Of a DNA stretch of 61,184 bases, positions 35,238 to 48,732 are shown piece by piece. Each line of letters opens with the position of its first letter. Within the stretch, counting starts at the first letter, position 1. A program made the translations under genes and the position numbers. Under the pieces are notes generated by a model that worked only from the letters and a program-made list of their open reading frames with translations, was not told the origin of the DNA and searched no databases. This DNA is from Actinomortierella ambigua (taxonomy: Eukaryota > Mortierellomycota > Mortierellomycetes > Mortierellales > Mortierellaceae), in the NCBI GenBank assembly GCA_016098155.1, contig JAAAJB010000113.1, positions 1-61,184 on the forward strand, read 5' to 3'.

Positions 35238-38200
35238 ATGTCCCACGGATCCTCAAGAGTCGGCAACATTGTATGTCCCACTCCCACTATTTGAACCATC
35301 CCGTATTCTCTCCATCTTTTTTTTTGGGCGGGAATGAGGGAGGGGGGGGAGAAACGACGCTAGTTGGCATTTTTTTTCTTTTTGCAAGGCTGTGCGATCT
35401 GCTCAGAAAGGACATGCATGGGGAAAGCTCAAAGGACAAAAAGGCACTGACATCAACTGTACCCATTGCGCACTTGCTCTAATTTTGCTCGGACTGCATA
35501 TCATCATAGTTGCTAGGCAACTGCATCGGCAAAGGCGCCTTTGGCTCGGTATGGCGAGGGTTGAATCTGGAGACTGCATCTACAGTGGCAGTCAAACAAG
35601 TCAATCTCGCTGGCATCCCATCCGCAGACTTGGCAAACATCATGGTAAGCGACATTCATTATCAGAACAAAGGGGAAGTCGAGGAGCTTTAGTCTTCATG
35701 CGATGTTCTTTTGTGTTTCTTTCCCCCCCCCCTCTCTCCTCATCTATTGACATGTGTTTTCATTAATCGGCCCATTCCACGCTTCCACGCGGCAACACAT
35801 CGTCACTCTCTTCCTGGCTCTCTCCTTCCTCCCTTTTTTTTCTATTAGATGGAAATCGACCTACTAAAAAAGCTGAACGTAAGTCTACTTGACATGTCCA
35901 AACAAAAAAAAACACACTCGTTTGAAGAAAACTGGGCTTTCTCGATTGGGTCAATGCGTGGCATGCAAGGTCTGCCCGCCTGTTTTTTTTTTGTGTCTTT
36001 TGTAACAAAATGCTAGCCTCGCTCACGCGCTCCTCCCCCTTCCCCTGTCTTCTGTCGTGTTGATTTGTTGGTGCGTGTGTGTGTTGACCACAAATTCGAC
36101 TCATAGCATCCAAACATCGTCAAGTATGTTGGGTTCGAAAAGACGGCAGACTATCTCAACATCATTCTCGAGTAAGATCGCACGTGTCACACATGTTCAC
36201 TGCAGACTTGCAGAAGTTCTTGTCTTTGTGAAAAAAAAAGAGGAAAGAGAGAGAGACAGAGAGCGCTGTTCCTGATAGTCTTCTTCTACCTGTTGCTCTT
36301 TTTTCTTATCCTCTCTGATGTCCTTGCGCCGCGCTATCGCTATCCACTCCGATTAAAACAACACCATCGCCAACAATAACAAAGGCTCTGCGAGAATGGA
36401 TCCCTTCGAAGCCTCATAAAAAACTTTGGCAAACTGCCTGAGCATCTAGGTGCCATGTATATCGCTCAGGTGCTCGATGGGCTCATTTACTTACACGACC
36501 AGGGCGTAATTCACAGGGACATTAAGGGCGCCAATATCCTTGCTACAAAAAACGGGCTCGTCAAGTTGGCCGACTTTGGTGTCGCGACCCTGTCTGCAGA
36601 CGTTGGCGATGTGAATGTAGCTGGTACACCGTATTGGAGTAAGCGCTTTGATTGGTGTGTTGTTGTTGGCGGTGCTCCCCTAACAGCTGACAATGTTGTT
36701 ATTGTTGTTGTTGTTGCTGCTGCTGCTGTTGTTGTTGTTGCTTTTTTTTTTTTTTTTTTTTTTTTTTTGCCGCGCAACCTATTTGAAATTTTGAGTTTGT
36801 GGTCATGCCCACAATATGCAACCCTATGGTTCGGTAGGCTTATGTCAGCATCTGTTCTTCTCTCTTCTCCTGCGTCCCCCTTGCACACTCTTAGTGGCCC
36901 CCGAGATTATTGAGCTGACAGGAGCCACGACAGCCTCGGATATATGGTTCGTTCCTATTTCCATTCCGCAACACTACTACCCAACCAACGGCAGGATGCT
37001 CCAGCACACTCTTGATACTCATGTAACATATATCGTATTTCTTTGTCAACCCTCCTTAGGAGTGTTGGATGCACCGTTATCGAGCTATTGGATGGTGAGC
37101 CGCCATATCATGATTTACCACCTATGGGCGCACTGTATCGAATTGTACAAGACGATCATCCGCCCATTCCAGAGAGTGTTTCGGCTGTAAGTTTTTTCAT
37201 TGCTGTGGTGCTTGCGTGTACAAGTGTCTAGGCCCAGGCGTATGCTCTCAACTTTTTTTTATCATCGATCATGCTCACCAATTTTCTTTTTTTTTGCTTC
37301 GTTTCTCTGGCACATCATATGACCGGTTTTGCTGCTTTCTATTTTCTAAAATAGATGGTTCGCGATTTTTTGATGCAGTGCTTTCAAAAGGATTGCAACC
37401 TCCGCGTCTCCGCAAAGAAGCTGTCGAAGCATGCATGGATCCAAACATCAAAGAAGAAGGCATCGGGATCTCAGCGGAGTCGCGAAGCCATCCCCGAGTA
37501 CGATGAAGCCGTCAAAAGCGTTCAACAATGGAATGAAGCCCTCAAGGGATCCAATGGCGGACAAATTTCGCGGAACGGTTCCCACCGGAAGTCCAGCAGT
37601 GGTCGAGGTATTTTTTATAGTCATTCATGGTTCATCACTATCTCCTTTTCTCTCTCTCGTCTCTCTCGGAAGCGCTTGACCGTTCGCTGTCCGCTAACCT
37701 ACCACTTTTGGGATTTTGCTCAAAACTTAGCACGGGCGACAGGATACCATGAACGACCAAGCGCAGCTGCCGTGTTTCAGGGGATTCAACCTCCACAAAT
37801 CAAATTCCGCCCAGCCACATTCGCCAGAGAGCACCCAGCAGCGCCGCGGTTCCATCTACCTGCAACTTCGAAGCCCAGCTATGAGCCCGAGGAAAATACC
37901 GACAACTGGGACGCCGATTTTGCAGACGGTATCTCCTCTTTACAACTCGCAGCTCTGGAAGTTCGGGAGCCTGATGACGAAATGATCAAGACAATTCGTC
38001 CAGGGCGTAGGTTAGCCCGGTCACCCGTCCCGCCGCCAGCCAACACCTCCTCCAACAACCTCAGCCGCTATGCCGAGGACGACGACGATGACGACGATGA
38101 GGATGATGACTTTGACGCTCAGGATCTGGACACGAAGCTCAAGCAAAAAGTTGACCAGATTGTGGTAATATTGAGCATTCAATTTCCTTCTTCGCCTCAC

Positions 38201-41200
38201 TCGACATTTTTTTTTGTTTGTTTTTCAACTCTGACGTAAGAATTGTCTAACGCCCCCCTTTTTTATTTTATTCTTTCGCGGTCGAAATCAACAACAACAA
38301 CAACAAATAGGGGAAGCAAAGGAATCGTGGAGAGACCCCGCGACCGCCATCTGGATCTCTTGCAGCACGAGAACGCGAGCGGGAGCGGATGGCGCAGTTT
38401 GAGCCAACGGAGATGGTTCGGTCTCACTCTGCACCCGGTCATTTGGCGCTTTCCCCACCCAGGAATGGCAGTGTCTTTCAAAACTACCGCGAGGATGACG
38501 ACGACGATTTCTCAGACCTCTTTGAGTCGGTTGGCAGAAACGGTGACCAATACGCGGACGAAGGTCTTGCTCTCCAGTCCAAGCTCTCAAGCCATAGCTG
38601 GGTAAGTTGCAATAAGACCAAAAAAAACCTCGAAACCAAGAATGAGAAGCTAATATTAAAGTGACCTGCGACTAACTCCAACATTTCTCTTTCATAGTTT
38701 GACGATGCAGGATCGGATGAAGAGGACCCATTTGCAGAGCTGGAAGACTTTCATGAAATTGGTATGTTTTCAGTGGCCAGCTTTCACATCGTCGATCTAA
38801 GGATGTAGAAATCGTTTTAACAGCCCCCCTTTTTACTTTTGTTGTACAATGTTAGATCTTGAGGCCAATATCGCCAGAGACAAGTATGCTCGAACATTAG
38901 CCAACATTGCCGATCTGTTCAAGCGACTTGAGCGTCAGATGAGTGATCAGGAGCTTTCAGGAATTTGCGATCTACTGGTAATTTCGCATTAGTAACGGGA
39001 GCGACCATTGGTGCGATGATTTCGGTGTATGGGTGGAGAACTAATGCTTATTATTTATATTGGATCGTATTGAACGATAGATCACGGTATTATCCGACAA
39101 TCCCAACATTCGCGGCCCTACAATTGCCAATCATGGCGTCATTCCGATATTGGACTTGATTGAGAACAGGAATGAGCCCTCTTTGGTCCTCAAATTGCTG
39201 TCTATCCTCAACCTGGTGGTGCGCAATGATTTTGCTCTGCTGGAGAGTCTTTGCCTAGTTGGCGCCATCCCAGTGTTGATGAAGTACACTTCCAAGCAGT
39301 ACGACAAGGACATCCAGGTTACCGCAGCAAGCTTCATCCAGCAGATGTGCCACACGAGTACATTGACCCTGCAAATGTTCATTTCGTGCAGGGGAATCAG
39401 CGTCTTGATTGATTTCTTGGAGAGCAGCTATGCGAGGCAACGTGAACGGGTGTGGATTGCCATCAACGGTATCCACAGTGTCTTTGAAATGCAGGTATGT
39501 TCAGCTGCATCTTTAGGAATGGATGGCATAGAAAGCGCGAGTGTGTCTTTTTGATTGACAATCTCTTCCCTTTTTTGGACTCTGGGGTAATAGAGTCCCA
39601 CACCGAGAAACGACTTTTGTCGACTGCTTGCCAAGCAAGGACTGCTCGACCCACTTTCTACGACTCTCTATGACACAATCAGGGATCCCGAAGCTCAGGA
39701 CTATACGGATAAGATTATTGATGTGTTGCTCATCTTCTCTCAAGGCGATTCACCTGTGAAGGAGCTGTTGGCCACTCGACAGATTGTTCGTCGGATGCTG
39801 GATTCGCTGCAGAGCTTGCCCACAAAGCACTGTGTGACGATGCTCAAGTGTATCAAAAACATTTCCATGAACTCAAACACTCTTGACGTGCTCCAGAACG
39901 CCAACGCCATCCAAACCCTGACAAATGTCCTCAGCCAACGCGAAGGGTCTTTTGCAAACGTATGTGGCCTTTCCCTTCTTTTTGGCCTATTTCAATGGAT
40001 TGTCTTAAAGGCAACAAACTAATCCATCATTCGTGGTTATTATTCCATCTATTTCTTTTCCTCTCTTGCTCTTCCTCTATAGGATATCTGCAACCATGTG
40101 TTGACCACACTGTTCAATCTCTGCCGTGTGAACAAGACACGCCAGGAGGAAGCAGCTCGAGCGGGTGTTGTACCACATCTCCAGCAGATTGCAGAGTCAA
40201 CGTCCCCGCTCAAGCAGTTTGCTTTGCCCATGTTGTGTGACTTGACTCACGCAGGTAAAGCCTGTCGGAACATCCTGTGGGATAACGACTGCTTGCAAGT
40301 CTACCTGCGTCTGCTGAAAGATCCATATTGGCAAGTCAATGCTGTTGACGCCATTCTTGTCTGGTAAAGTGCTCTTCATTTTTATTTTTCAATTGATCCT
40401 TTGTTGTGGTAAAAACCCGCCTATTGCTTTTCTAAACCATCCCTTCATCCTCATAACCCCCCCCCCACACACACACGCACACTCCCAACAGGCTCCAGGA
40501 CGAGACCAGTGATGTGGAGCAGGTTCTCCTGCAGCCAAGCTCTCTGGCGCTATTGGTCCAAGCTTTCCTTACAGCCAAGGCCAACTCCTTTGAGAATATC
40601 CTGGAGCCGCTCTGCAAGATTACGCGTCTGTCGCAAAAGGTAGCCATTGGAATCTCGACGCCTGCCTTGTTCAAGCGACTGATGGACCGTTTGGCGCATC
40701 CCAAGCCCGTTGTCCGCCTGAACTTGCTTCGCATCTTGCGCTCTATCTTTGATATCCATCCAGAGCGCTCGGATATTGTGGTCCGCTACGGCATCGCGCA
40801 AGTCGTTGAGAACATTGCCGTAGAGGACAATGCAGTCTTGGTCAAGGGGATGGCTCGTGAGATTCTCCAGGCCTTTGAGGAGAGCGAGAGCGAGGCCGAG
40901 AATAGCCTGTCGATGATGCCGGAGCAGACGGAAAAGCATCGGCGACAACTGCAGCGGCAGCAGGAAGACGAGGAAGAGAAGATTGAGGAGAACGAGGAAG
41001 ATGAGGAGGAAAGCGAGGACGAGGAAGACGAGGAAGACGAGGATGGAGAAGAGACCAATGCGGCTCCAGGGTATCTCCAGGACTCTATGAAGATCCACTT
41101 CCGGAGGCAACTCCAGCAACAGCAGATGACCAAGGCTCATCTCCATGGGCATGCTAGGCAGCCATCCCATCAGCTACCGTCGACTCATGCTCCATTCCAC

Positions 41201-43061
41201 GCCCATGTCCAGAAGCAGCCACCAGCTCAGGTTCATTTCCACACACCACCAACCCATAAGCAGCAACAGCCATCTCTGGGCCATTTCCAGGATCACACCC
41301 CGCCTCTACGGTTGCCACCACAACACCACCAACCACTTGTGTTGGTAGCGCGGGAGGAGGCACCTGATGAACTCGAGCTTTCGGACAGCGACGAAGACGA
41401 TGAGCCCATGGCAGCTGTGCAACGGCAGACGGATCAGAAAAGGAACTCACCCACGAGTCCGGGCCTTGAACCTTCGACCATCTCCCTGAGCACAGGTGGG
41501 ACGATCGAGGACCTTGTTGTCAAAAGCGTTGGCTCCGACACGGCAGCTTGGCGAAGAGGAATGGAGTATGAAAACCAGTCAAGACTGGCCAGCTATGCAG
41601 AGTCGGATGGTAGCGAGAGCGATGGAATCAACGAGGAAGATGATGATGACGACGACGAAGACGACGACGGAGATGGCGAAGAAGATGAAGATGATGTGTT
41701 TGAGGATAGCCAAGGTGTTTGGGCAGATGACGAAAGGATGCAAACCGTTCGACTGTCCCCCCAGGCACCGCAGATCAGGACATTCTCTGCCGTCATCTCT
41801 CCAACCATGCCATCCCAACTACGGTCATCAACACCAGAGGAGAGCGAGGCCATGGATACGATGGACGATGGTCTCCATAGCGTCGGTCGCACGGAGAGCA
41901 TGGTGCTTCGGTCGAGCCTCCCCAAGATCCGGCTTGAGTTGCTCGACATTGAGCGATTCCCTGCCTGGAATCGTGAAATGATAGAGAGCCACCAAGACGA
42001 GGAAGAGGAGGAGGAGGACAGCGAAGACTCGGACAACATCAACCCATCAATAGACTTTAGAGCCTCACCGATGAACACTCGTCTCCCACCCGAGTTTACG
42101 TCGGCTGTTGCTGCTATTACTGCTACTGTTGCTGCCACGGTCTCTGCTGCCGCCACTACCACTATTGCTAGTAACACCACGCCAGCAATAGCGAGTCGCC
42201 TCCAAAGCTCCAACCGCTCAAACTCCGACATCTCACTTGCGACCCGGCAGCAGCTGCAGCTGGCTGAGATGTCACGCTTCGACTCGCCACCGCCAGTCTT
42301 AATGAAGAGGCGGACACTAGCTCAAGAGCGAGAGCGATCGCCCTCCATCTCGCCGTCGATGCCTCCTCCGTTGCAGCAGTCGCACGAGTCGCGAGCCTTG
42401 TTGGAGAAAAAGTTCTCTGATGATGATGACGACGATGACGACGACGACGAGGATGACGACGACGACGAGGATGACGATGACGATGATGATAATGATGATG
42501 ACAACGATGCCGACGAGGAACACGACGATGAGGATGAAGGTACTCACGGAAAGATGGTACCAAAGCTAGGAAATGGGTGGAATCACCACCATCATGATGA
42601 TGCTACGAACAACCTGCAACGCCAACCACATAGTCATGACAGTTACGACAGCCACGATATACGACAGAGCATCAAGAGCAACCACGTCCATCACGGTAAC
42701 CACCACATCAACCGCAGCAAGGCTACCAGCATGAGCAGCCCTCGCCGTCGCGGTGGTGCCGTGCCTGTTGTTCTCGACAGCGATGACGACGACTACAACG
42801 ATGATAACGGTGATGACAATGATGATGATGATAACGACAACGGCAACACCAACAATGATGACTGTGATGATAACGACAACAATAGCGATGACGGAGCCAA
42901 TGACGCCGCCGACGCTCGGTATGTAACTGCGGCGCCCTTCTCTGGCAACTTTGACTGGCAGGATCGCCGGCGATCAATGTTCGCTTCATCGCCTACCTGC
43001 TCTGCGTCCTCGTCCTCGTCCTCTTCTTCCTCGTCCTCCTCATCTGCCGCTGCTGCTGCCG

Positions 43062-43094
<33 letters not shown>

Positions 43095-43294
43095 GTGGTG
43101 GTGGTGGTACCTCCACTGCCACCTCGACCGCGTATCACAAAACCAGCCACAGCAGCTTCCAAACCGCCGTCGCCCTGGACGACGTGCTGCGCGAATACCC
43201 GCATCACATGCGCCGCCAGTTCTCCGAGCATTACCCAGGCCCGCCCCGTCCACAGCCCGGGCTGAGGCGGCGCGCGTCCCAGACGGCGCATTGA
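35238..43294 (+). CDS. SIN-type protein kinase (Cdc7/SepH-like) with armadillo-like repeats
   Basis: Sixteen exons: 35238-35270, 35510-35644, 35849-35878, 36107-36171, 36385-36638, 36895-36946, 37060-37186, 37355-37607, 37731-38164, 38311-38601, 38698-38761, 38856-38977, 39081-39494, 39594-39959, 40083-40363 and 40492-43294. All phases agree, giving 1907 aa. The ATG has a strong GCCACC context. The kinase domain is complete: [13 protein letters not shown] (Lys40), HRD (131-133), DFG (151-153) and MAPE. The MAPKKK-like wording and the following armadillo-like helices (about residues 600-1080) match fungal Cdc7/SepH kinases of the septation initiation network, which act at spindle poles to trigger septation. 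The last 800 residues are disordered: long Asp/Glu tracts, His/Gln stretches, then Ser, Ala and Gly homopolymers. The 239-bp first intron could hide a small extra exon. Confidence 0.93.
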
Positions 43295-43911
43295 CAACGA
43301 GCGAGATCAGAAACATCGCCCACAAGAACCACGCCCGACCCCGACTGCAACGGCAGAGGGCCCATGACGGCTTCGTCAGAGCCCACGACAACGACAAAGG
43401 ATACGCAATGCATCATTTCATAAGCAAATGTTGTTGGCAGAAGGGAAAGAGGAAGGAGGGGGGGGAGGAGAGGGTTTGGTTTCTCTCTTTCTTCACTTTG
43501 TACAGTTTTTTTTTTGCCATTAATCGCTGGAAGGGGAGATTACCAACCCTGTTTTGAAACGCCCTCGCACCCCTCCTCCCAACCCCCTTTCCCCTCCCCC
43601 TCCTACTTCGCCTCTTATCCTTTGTCGAATCGTTTTCTTCCTGTCGTTGGAGGAGGGAGCGGGAGAGCAACATGTGTCCAAATCCTCCTTCTCTCTCCTC
43701 AGGTGTTTCTTGATCTCATACGCGTCTGTATATTTTCACTTTCCCCTCCATTTTCATTTTTTTTCTTGTCACCCTCTCATGTAATTATCAAGACCTTTTT
43801 TTTTTTGTGTGTGCGTGTTATTTTTTTTTGGCATGTGCTATTGTACAAATGTAGCCTCTGTATTTGACTACCGAAATCCTTTTGGACCCTATTGTAAATT
43901 GATTGAAATGT
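43295..43911. other. Convergent spacer between SIN kinase and BLOC1S4-like gene
   Basis: No gene. The text is C- and T-rich with T runs around 43508, 43759 and 43818, and it must hold the 3' untranslated regions of both neighbours. A frame at 43514-43867 is hydrophobic only because of pyrimidine runs. Confidence 0.65.
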
Positions 43912-44908
43912 TCAAAGTATTGAATGAGTATTGGAGGGGGGAGGAGGCATGCGTGAGGCAAAGAAGGACCTCGAGGTCACTTTCGTCATCGTAATCTCCT
44001 TGTTGATTTTTTTGGGCACACAACTTACCATTTTGAATGTGTCCAATACAGCCTGAAATGGTTGTAGTACGTTGGACGATAGCTCCTTTTCAGCTTCGTC
44101 CACCTGTCCTGAGATGCGATTCATCGATGCTGCTAGCCGCTCGACCAATATCTGGAAAGGAAAGAGGAAAGGGGGGAGAAATTGTATATGGTTAAAAAAA
44201 AAAAGCTCCCCGGTTACGTCGCTAAAAAAAAGGGGGGGGGGGAGAGAGCTCCACTTACAGCCATGTCGTCAATTTTCCTGTACATCGCCTTGAGCGACTC
44301 GGCGCTTTCCAGGAGTGCCTCTGTCTGCTTATTAAACAGGGGGACCTCCGACTGAATCTAAATTAGTTTCATCCGCCATAGGCAACGAGGAGGGAAGTAA
44401 AGGAAACATTGAATATGAAAGTCCAAACGCTTTCTTCCCAAGTTTGCACTGGCCCTTCCCCTTCTTTGTCGTAGGGAATTGGACTACAGGGCCGGTTACC
44501 TGGTTGATTTGCGTTCTGAGTCCATCCATTTGAATGGCAACTGTCTGGATTTGGTGCTGGGTCTCGGATACCTTCATGAGGAACAAGATGTACGCATGCA
44601 TCCATGGAAAAGAGTTAGTCAGAGGTCTGGGGTGTGCTAGATATCCTCTGTTCTCGTCCTTCTGCTCCTCCTACTACCACTATTCTCCTTGCTCCTACTC
44701 CTCAACAACAACAAAGCATAAACAATATCCCGTGGGTAGTTCTCCATACAGCAGGGCGTGACAACGACTCGACGGAAAACTCTTGCGCAAGCTCGTTAGC
44801 TATGGCACGCAAGTCCGAGTCATTCACTATAGGAGCAGCATCCAGTGCCAATGGTTGCTGTTGTTGCTGTGGTGGTTTTGGTAGCGGTGATGCATTCGTT
44901 TGGTCCAT
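43912..44908 (-). CDS. BLOC-1 subunit 4 (cappuccino/Cnl1)-like coiled-coil protein
   Basis: Exons 44908-44750, 44571-44500, 44357-44259 and 44151-43912 give 189 aa. The intron before 44571 has a textbook CTAAC branch site. The N-terminus is Pro/Gln-rich. From about residue 54 on it is heptad-rich coiled coil. The segment SEVPLFNKQTEALLESAE, then MYRKIDDM and GQVDEAEKELS, follow the pattern of BLOC1S4, a subunit of the BLOC-1 complex acting in endosomal sorting. The last exon may contain a 30-nt in-frame segment (44028-43999) bounded by GTAAGT and AAG; it is read through here because 30 nt is very short for an intron. The C-terminal tail is therefore uncertain. Small coiled-coil proteins are easily misassigned, so the family call is moderate. 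Confidence 0.7.
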
Positions 44909-45082
44909 TGTGGTTGCAAGTCGAGTCCATTGGCATGCAAGCTTTGTTCCAATGAGGGAGGGATTGCCTGTGCATCACGCGAGAGCCCTGTGGTGCGGAT
45001 TTTTTGGGATGCACAGCGCCCCTCTCTACAAGACTGTTCTTCACCCTTTTTCGTGCGATCTCTTTATTTTCTACACACAACC
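44909..45082. promoter_or_regulatory. Compact divergent promoter, BLOC1S4-like and DML1
   Basis: Only 174 bp separate two divergent start codons, so both promoters must share this space or overlap the neighbouring 5' leaders. The text is pyrimidine-rich near the DML1 start. No clear TATA box is seen. Confidence 0.6.
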
Positions 45083-48000
45083 ATGCATGAGATTGTGACA
45101 TTGCAGTTTGGCCATTATGCCAACTATGTCGGTACCCACTTTTGGAATACTCAGGTACATTGGCAGTTGTGGAGTGTCGGTGGAGGGGGCCTGTCCTTGT
45201 GCCCTATAAAAATTATCAATGGGTCAGTCCGAACGCAACGCAACGCCACGAAAAGCAAAAATATATCTCACAGATAATGTGTACACCCTTTTGGTCCGTG
45301 TGAAAAAAAAAAAAATAATAATACGAAATACAATAGGAAGGCCACTTTTCATATGAGCAACCGAACGAGGATGAACTTGAGGAGAACAGGCCTTCGCAGC
45401 TTCTCAACCACGATTGTCTCTATCGCGTCGGAGAGACTCAAAAGGTAACCCATTTTACCCCCATCTTTTGGCTTCAACAAGCAACGCGTTCCACAAGCGC
45501 AGCATGATTTCATAGACATTTTTTTCTAGGGCAGCATTAACAGCGAGAGCCAAGTGCAACAGCAACGGCCTCCAGGTGGACAATGCAATCACAACCAGTT
45601 AATGCATTCTCTCTTCCGCTGTCGCCTAGGTTAAAAAAAAAATAAAGGAAGAGAGAATGGATTTGTGATTACACTGTTTGCCTGCTGTTGTTGCTGGTGT
45701 CGTTGCTAGTGCTGGTGCTTTTTTTGTAATTTCTTGTACTAATAAATCACTTTCACATACTCTCTTCCATTTTGCCATATAACCATCCTATCCACTAGGG
45801 AGACGCGACATACACACCTCGAGTTCTGATCTACGATCTGAAGGGGGGATTTGGATCAGTGAAAAAGTACAACAAGCTGTACGAGGCCCTTGATGCCCAA
45901 GCCGCTCAGGACCAAGTTGATCTGTCATGGTAAAATAATCTGTTCATATTGAGCAATAGAACAAAAAGAGAGATAGCGCCGTTTTTTACGAACAGAAGAT
46001 TTGACTATTTTATTCTTTATTCTCCCATATTTCAAATCACCAGGGACCCAACACGAATGCAGACGTTCCAAGAAGAAGAGTATCAGAGATCGGCGTATCA
46101 GACCCACCTTGAGGCAGAGGAAGAAGGGGTACTATACATGTTTCTTTTCATCGTGGAAATGAATACGCCGAAAATCGAGACTTCTTTGCTAACGCCCTTC
46201 CCCTTTCCCCTTTCCTCTTCACCCGTTTCCTCTTCACCCGTTTCCTCACTTCGATGTCCTTTTATTTTTGTTGTATTATAGGCAGCAGCCGAAGAAGATG
46301 AAGACAAGGTCGAGTTGGACAAGGTCAACACATGGTCCGACTTCAATCGAGTCTACTACCATCCGAAATCGACGACCGCGCTCTCTGGCTACGTCATGGG
46401 GAGCGACATCCGACCGTTTGATGTCTTTTCGTACGGCAAGGCGGCCTTTGCGGAGACGGAGAAAGAGACCGAGTCGTACGAGGAAAACCTGCGTTCGTTT
46501 GCGGAAGAGTGTGATCAGCTGCAAGGGTTTCAGGTGCTTACCGATGTCCTCGATGGCTGGGGCGGATTCGCGGCCGCTTATCTGGAGCAGCTTCGCGAGG
46601 ACTTTCCAAAGACGAGCATCCTTACCTATGGATTGAGTGAACAGGGCATGGCGCCAGGCGCGAGCATGGTAATATATTCTCTTCTCCTTGGTGAATCTCC
46701 AATTTCTTTTGTAAAAGAAAGGACAAAAAAAAGCTGGAGCGCTTACATGGGTCTCTATTTCTCTGTCTTCCTCCTTGTACTCAAAACAATAGCGACACCG
46801 TCAAAAGAGGATGCTGAATGAATCATTGGCAATGTCCTGCCTCTCGGAGTTGTCTACCTTGTACGTGCCAGTCCAGGCGCCGTCAAGGTTGAATGCCCAA
46901 GGATGGTCCAAAAACCTAAAGTTCAATGTAAGTAACGGAAAGTGAAAACACACACACAGGAAAATAGTCGGAATTACCTCCGCAAGGAAGAGAGGAAGAA
47001 AAAACAAAAATGCTAAATCAACATTTTATGTCACTTCCCATATGAAGCCATCCAACCGCTTCCATACAAGCGCACTCATCGCAGCTGGCCTAGATTCGGC
47101 GCTGCTGCCATGTCGCCTTCGTCGTGGGGCAACGCTTCTGCCGGATTTGCTGGGAGGGCTCAATTGGCGTAATGTCACCAAGATCGGATCGTTGTCGGTG
47201 GCAATGCCCTTCCCATTCGGTGGAAAGAAGCTCGCTCCGATGGTGGGACCGTCATCTCCGCTTGTGGACCTCTCGTGTCCCAAGGTGCAACCAGTATGTG
47301 ATATCATTGTGTATGGAAGAGGAATATTTTTTTGGGTTCGCTTTTAGCGGTTCCTTGCGCACCTGCAATGTCCTTAAAAGAAAACCTTGGGCCACCCGTC
47401 TATTTTTTTTTGCTCTCCTTTAGGATGATGAGATCTATTCTCATGTCGTCGTATTGAGAGGCCTCGAAGCACAGCAGTTTGCAAAGTACACCGTTGGGTA
47501 AGTCCTGGACAGCGGCATTTGTTTTCACCATTCACTCGAGGCAACACTCCCTATAAATACTCATAACCTCTACTGACTTCCCCCTCCCCTATCCTCCTGC
47601 ACCACTTTAGAACACCGCGAACGCCAAGAGAGGTACTGGACGAGCTTCTCGATAGCCTCCCTATCAGCAAGTCTTTGGGAGATGTCAAGATCAAGACTCC
47701 TGTCAAGTACCCTATCCCAACTTCATTTCCCAGATTCTTCCAAGGCCTCACTCCTGAAGGATATCAGGCCGAAGGCTCCGACGGACAGAAGAACGAGCGA
47801 CCTGATGGAACCTCCATTGGTATAAAAAAATTCGGAAATGGACGAGGATAGGTGGGCAGAGGACACCTGGATGGTTTACAAATTGCCAGATCTCTAACAC
47901 TTTACACTCTACTCTCCTTCCATCCTGCCCCCCCCTCTCTCTCTCTCTCCCTCGCTCTCTCTAGTCTACTCGGCACCTGTTCTTTCCCGATTAGCGATCA

Positions 48001-48170
48001 CAATGTCGACCCGCTGGCAGTTGCAGAATATGTCCGAGTCACTCAGGCGGGTTGATTGGCGACTGATGCCCGAATACCAAGGCGATTCGCCTGGTCAGGG
48101 CCTGACCGATGAAGACTTTGTAGAAGTAAAAGAGCTCCTGCTCAACTTGTACGATATCTACGACGAATAA
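45083..48170 (+). CDS. DML1: DML1/misato, tubulin-like mitochondrial inheritance protein
   Basis: Ten exons: 45083-45154, 45337-45444, 45799-45929, 46044-46128, 46282-46668, 46793-46927, 47048-47293, 47424-47497, 47611-47819 and 47965-48170. They join in frame to 550 aa, near the usual size. The N-terminus [20 protein letters not shown] is the misato segment II signature, and [30 protein letters not shown] and [19 protein letters not shown] follow as in the family. These proteins resemble tubulins and are needed for mitochondrial distribution and DNA inheritance; the biochemical role is unsettled. The third exon follows a 354-bp intron with a perfect 13-bp inverted repeat and a possible small cassette exon (an acceptor-like tract at about 45530 followed by 46 open bases). 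Only 73 bp, mostly a T run, separate its stop from that of the convergent nuclease gene. Confidence 0.94.
45605..45659. repeat. Perfect 13-bp inverted repeat in DML1 intron 2
   Basis: CATTCTCTCTTCC at 45605-45617 and its exact complement at 45647-45659 flank a 29-nt loop containing an A run. It could fold in the pre-mRNA. Confidence 0.85.
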
Positions 48171-48243
48171 AATAATTTACTTGTTGCTTTTTTTTTTTTT
48201 TTTTTTTGGCTCCTATTATGGAATTATCTCGGGTATGGAGAAA

Positions 48244-48696
48244 CTAAGGTGAGGGTGTTCCAGTGGAGTGGGGATGATCGGGCCATGCCTTCAGACCCAA
48301 GGTGCGCTTAAAATCATACGGCTGACTTGGAAATACATTAGGGTCCTTGTTTTTGTCGGTGTCCGTCGTCTTGTTGTTTCCGGCCAGGTGCACCATAGTC
48401 TCCTCGGCTTTGATCTCGTCCAGGACGTCCTTTAGCACTTCATCCGGGCGAATGTCATACTTGAGGAGCAAAGGCCGTAGCTTGTCCTCGTTGGGCGGGC
48501 GTCGTTGATAGACAGCCATGTCCTCCGGGATCGTCGGCGTGCGACAAAAGACTCGCCGAGCATGGTCATACAGGAAAAACTCGCGAGGCTTGTACCCGGT
48601 GTTGGCCATGATCGATTCGATGCTACCGTACCGTTTGATCAACTTGACAGCTCGCTTAGGGCCGATTCCTTCAATAGTCTGTGCTTTGTGTAAGAT

Positions 48697-48732
<36 letters not shown>

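Noticed and set aside
42400..42540. Poly-acidic tract of the kinase as assembly artefact
   Set aside because: Aspartate codons alternate GAT and GAC irregularly and the frame is kept on both sides, so it reads as genuine coding sequence.
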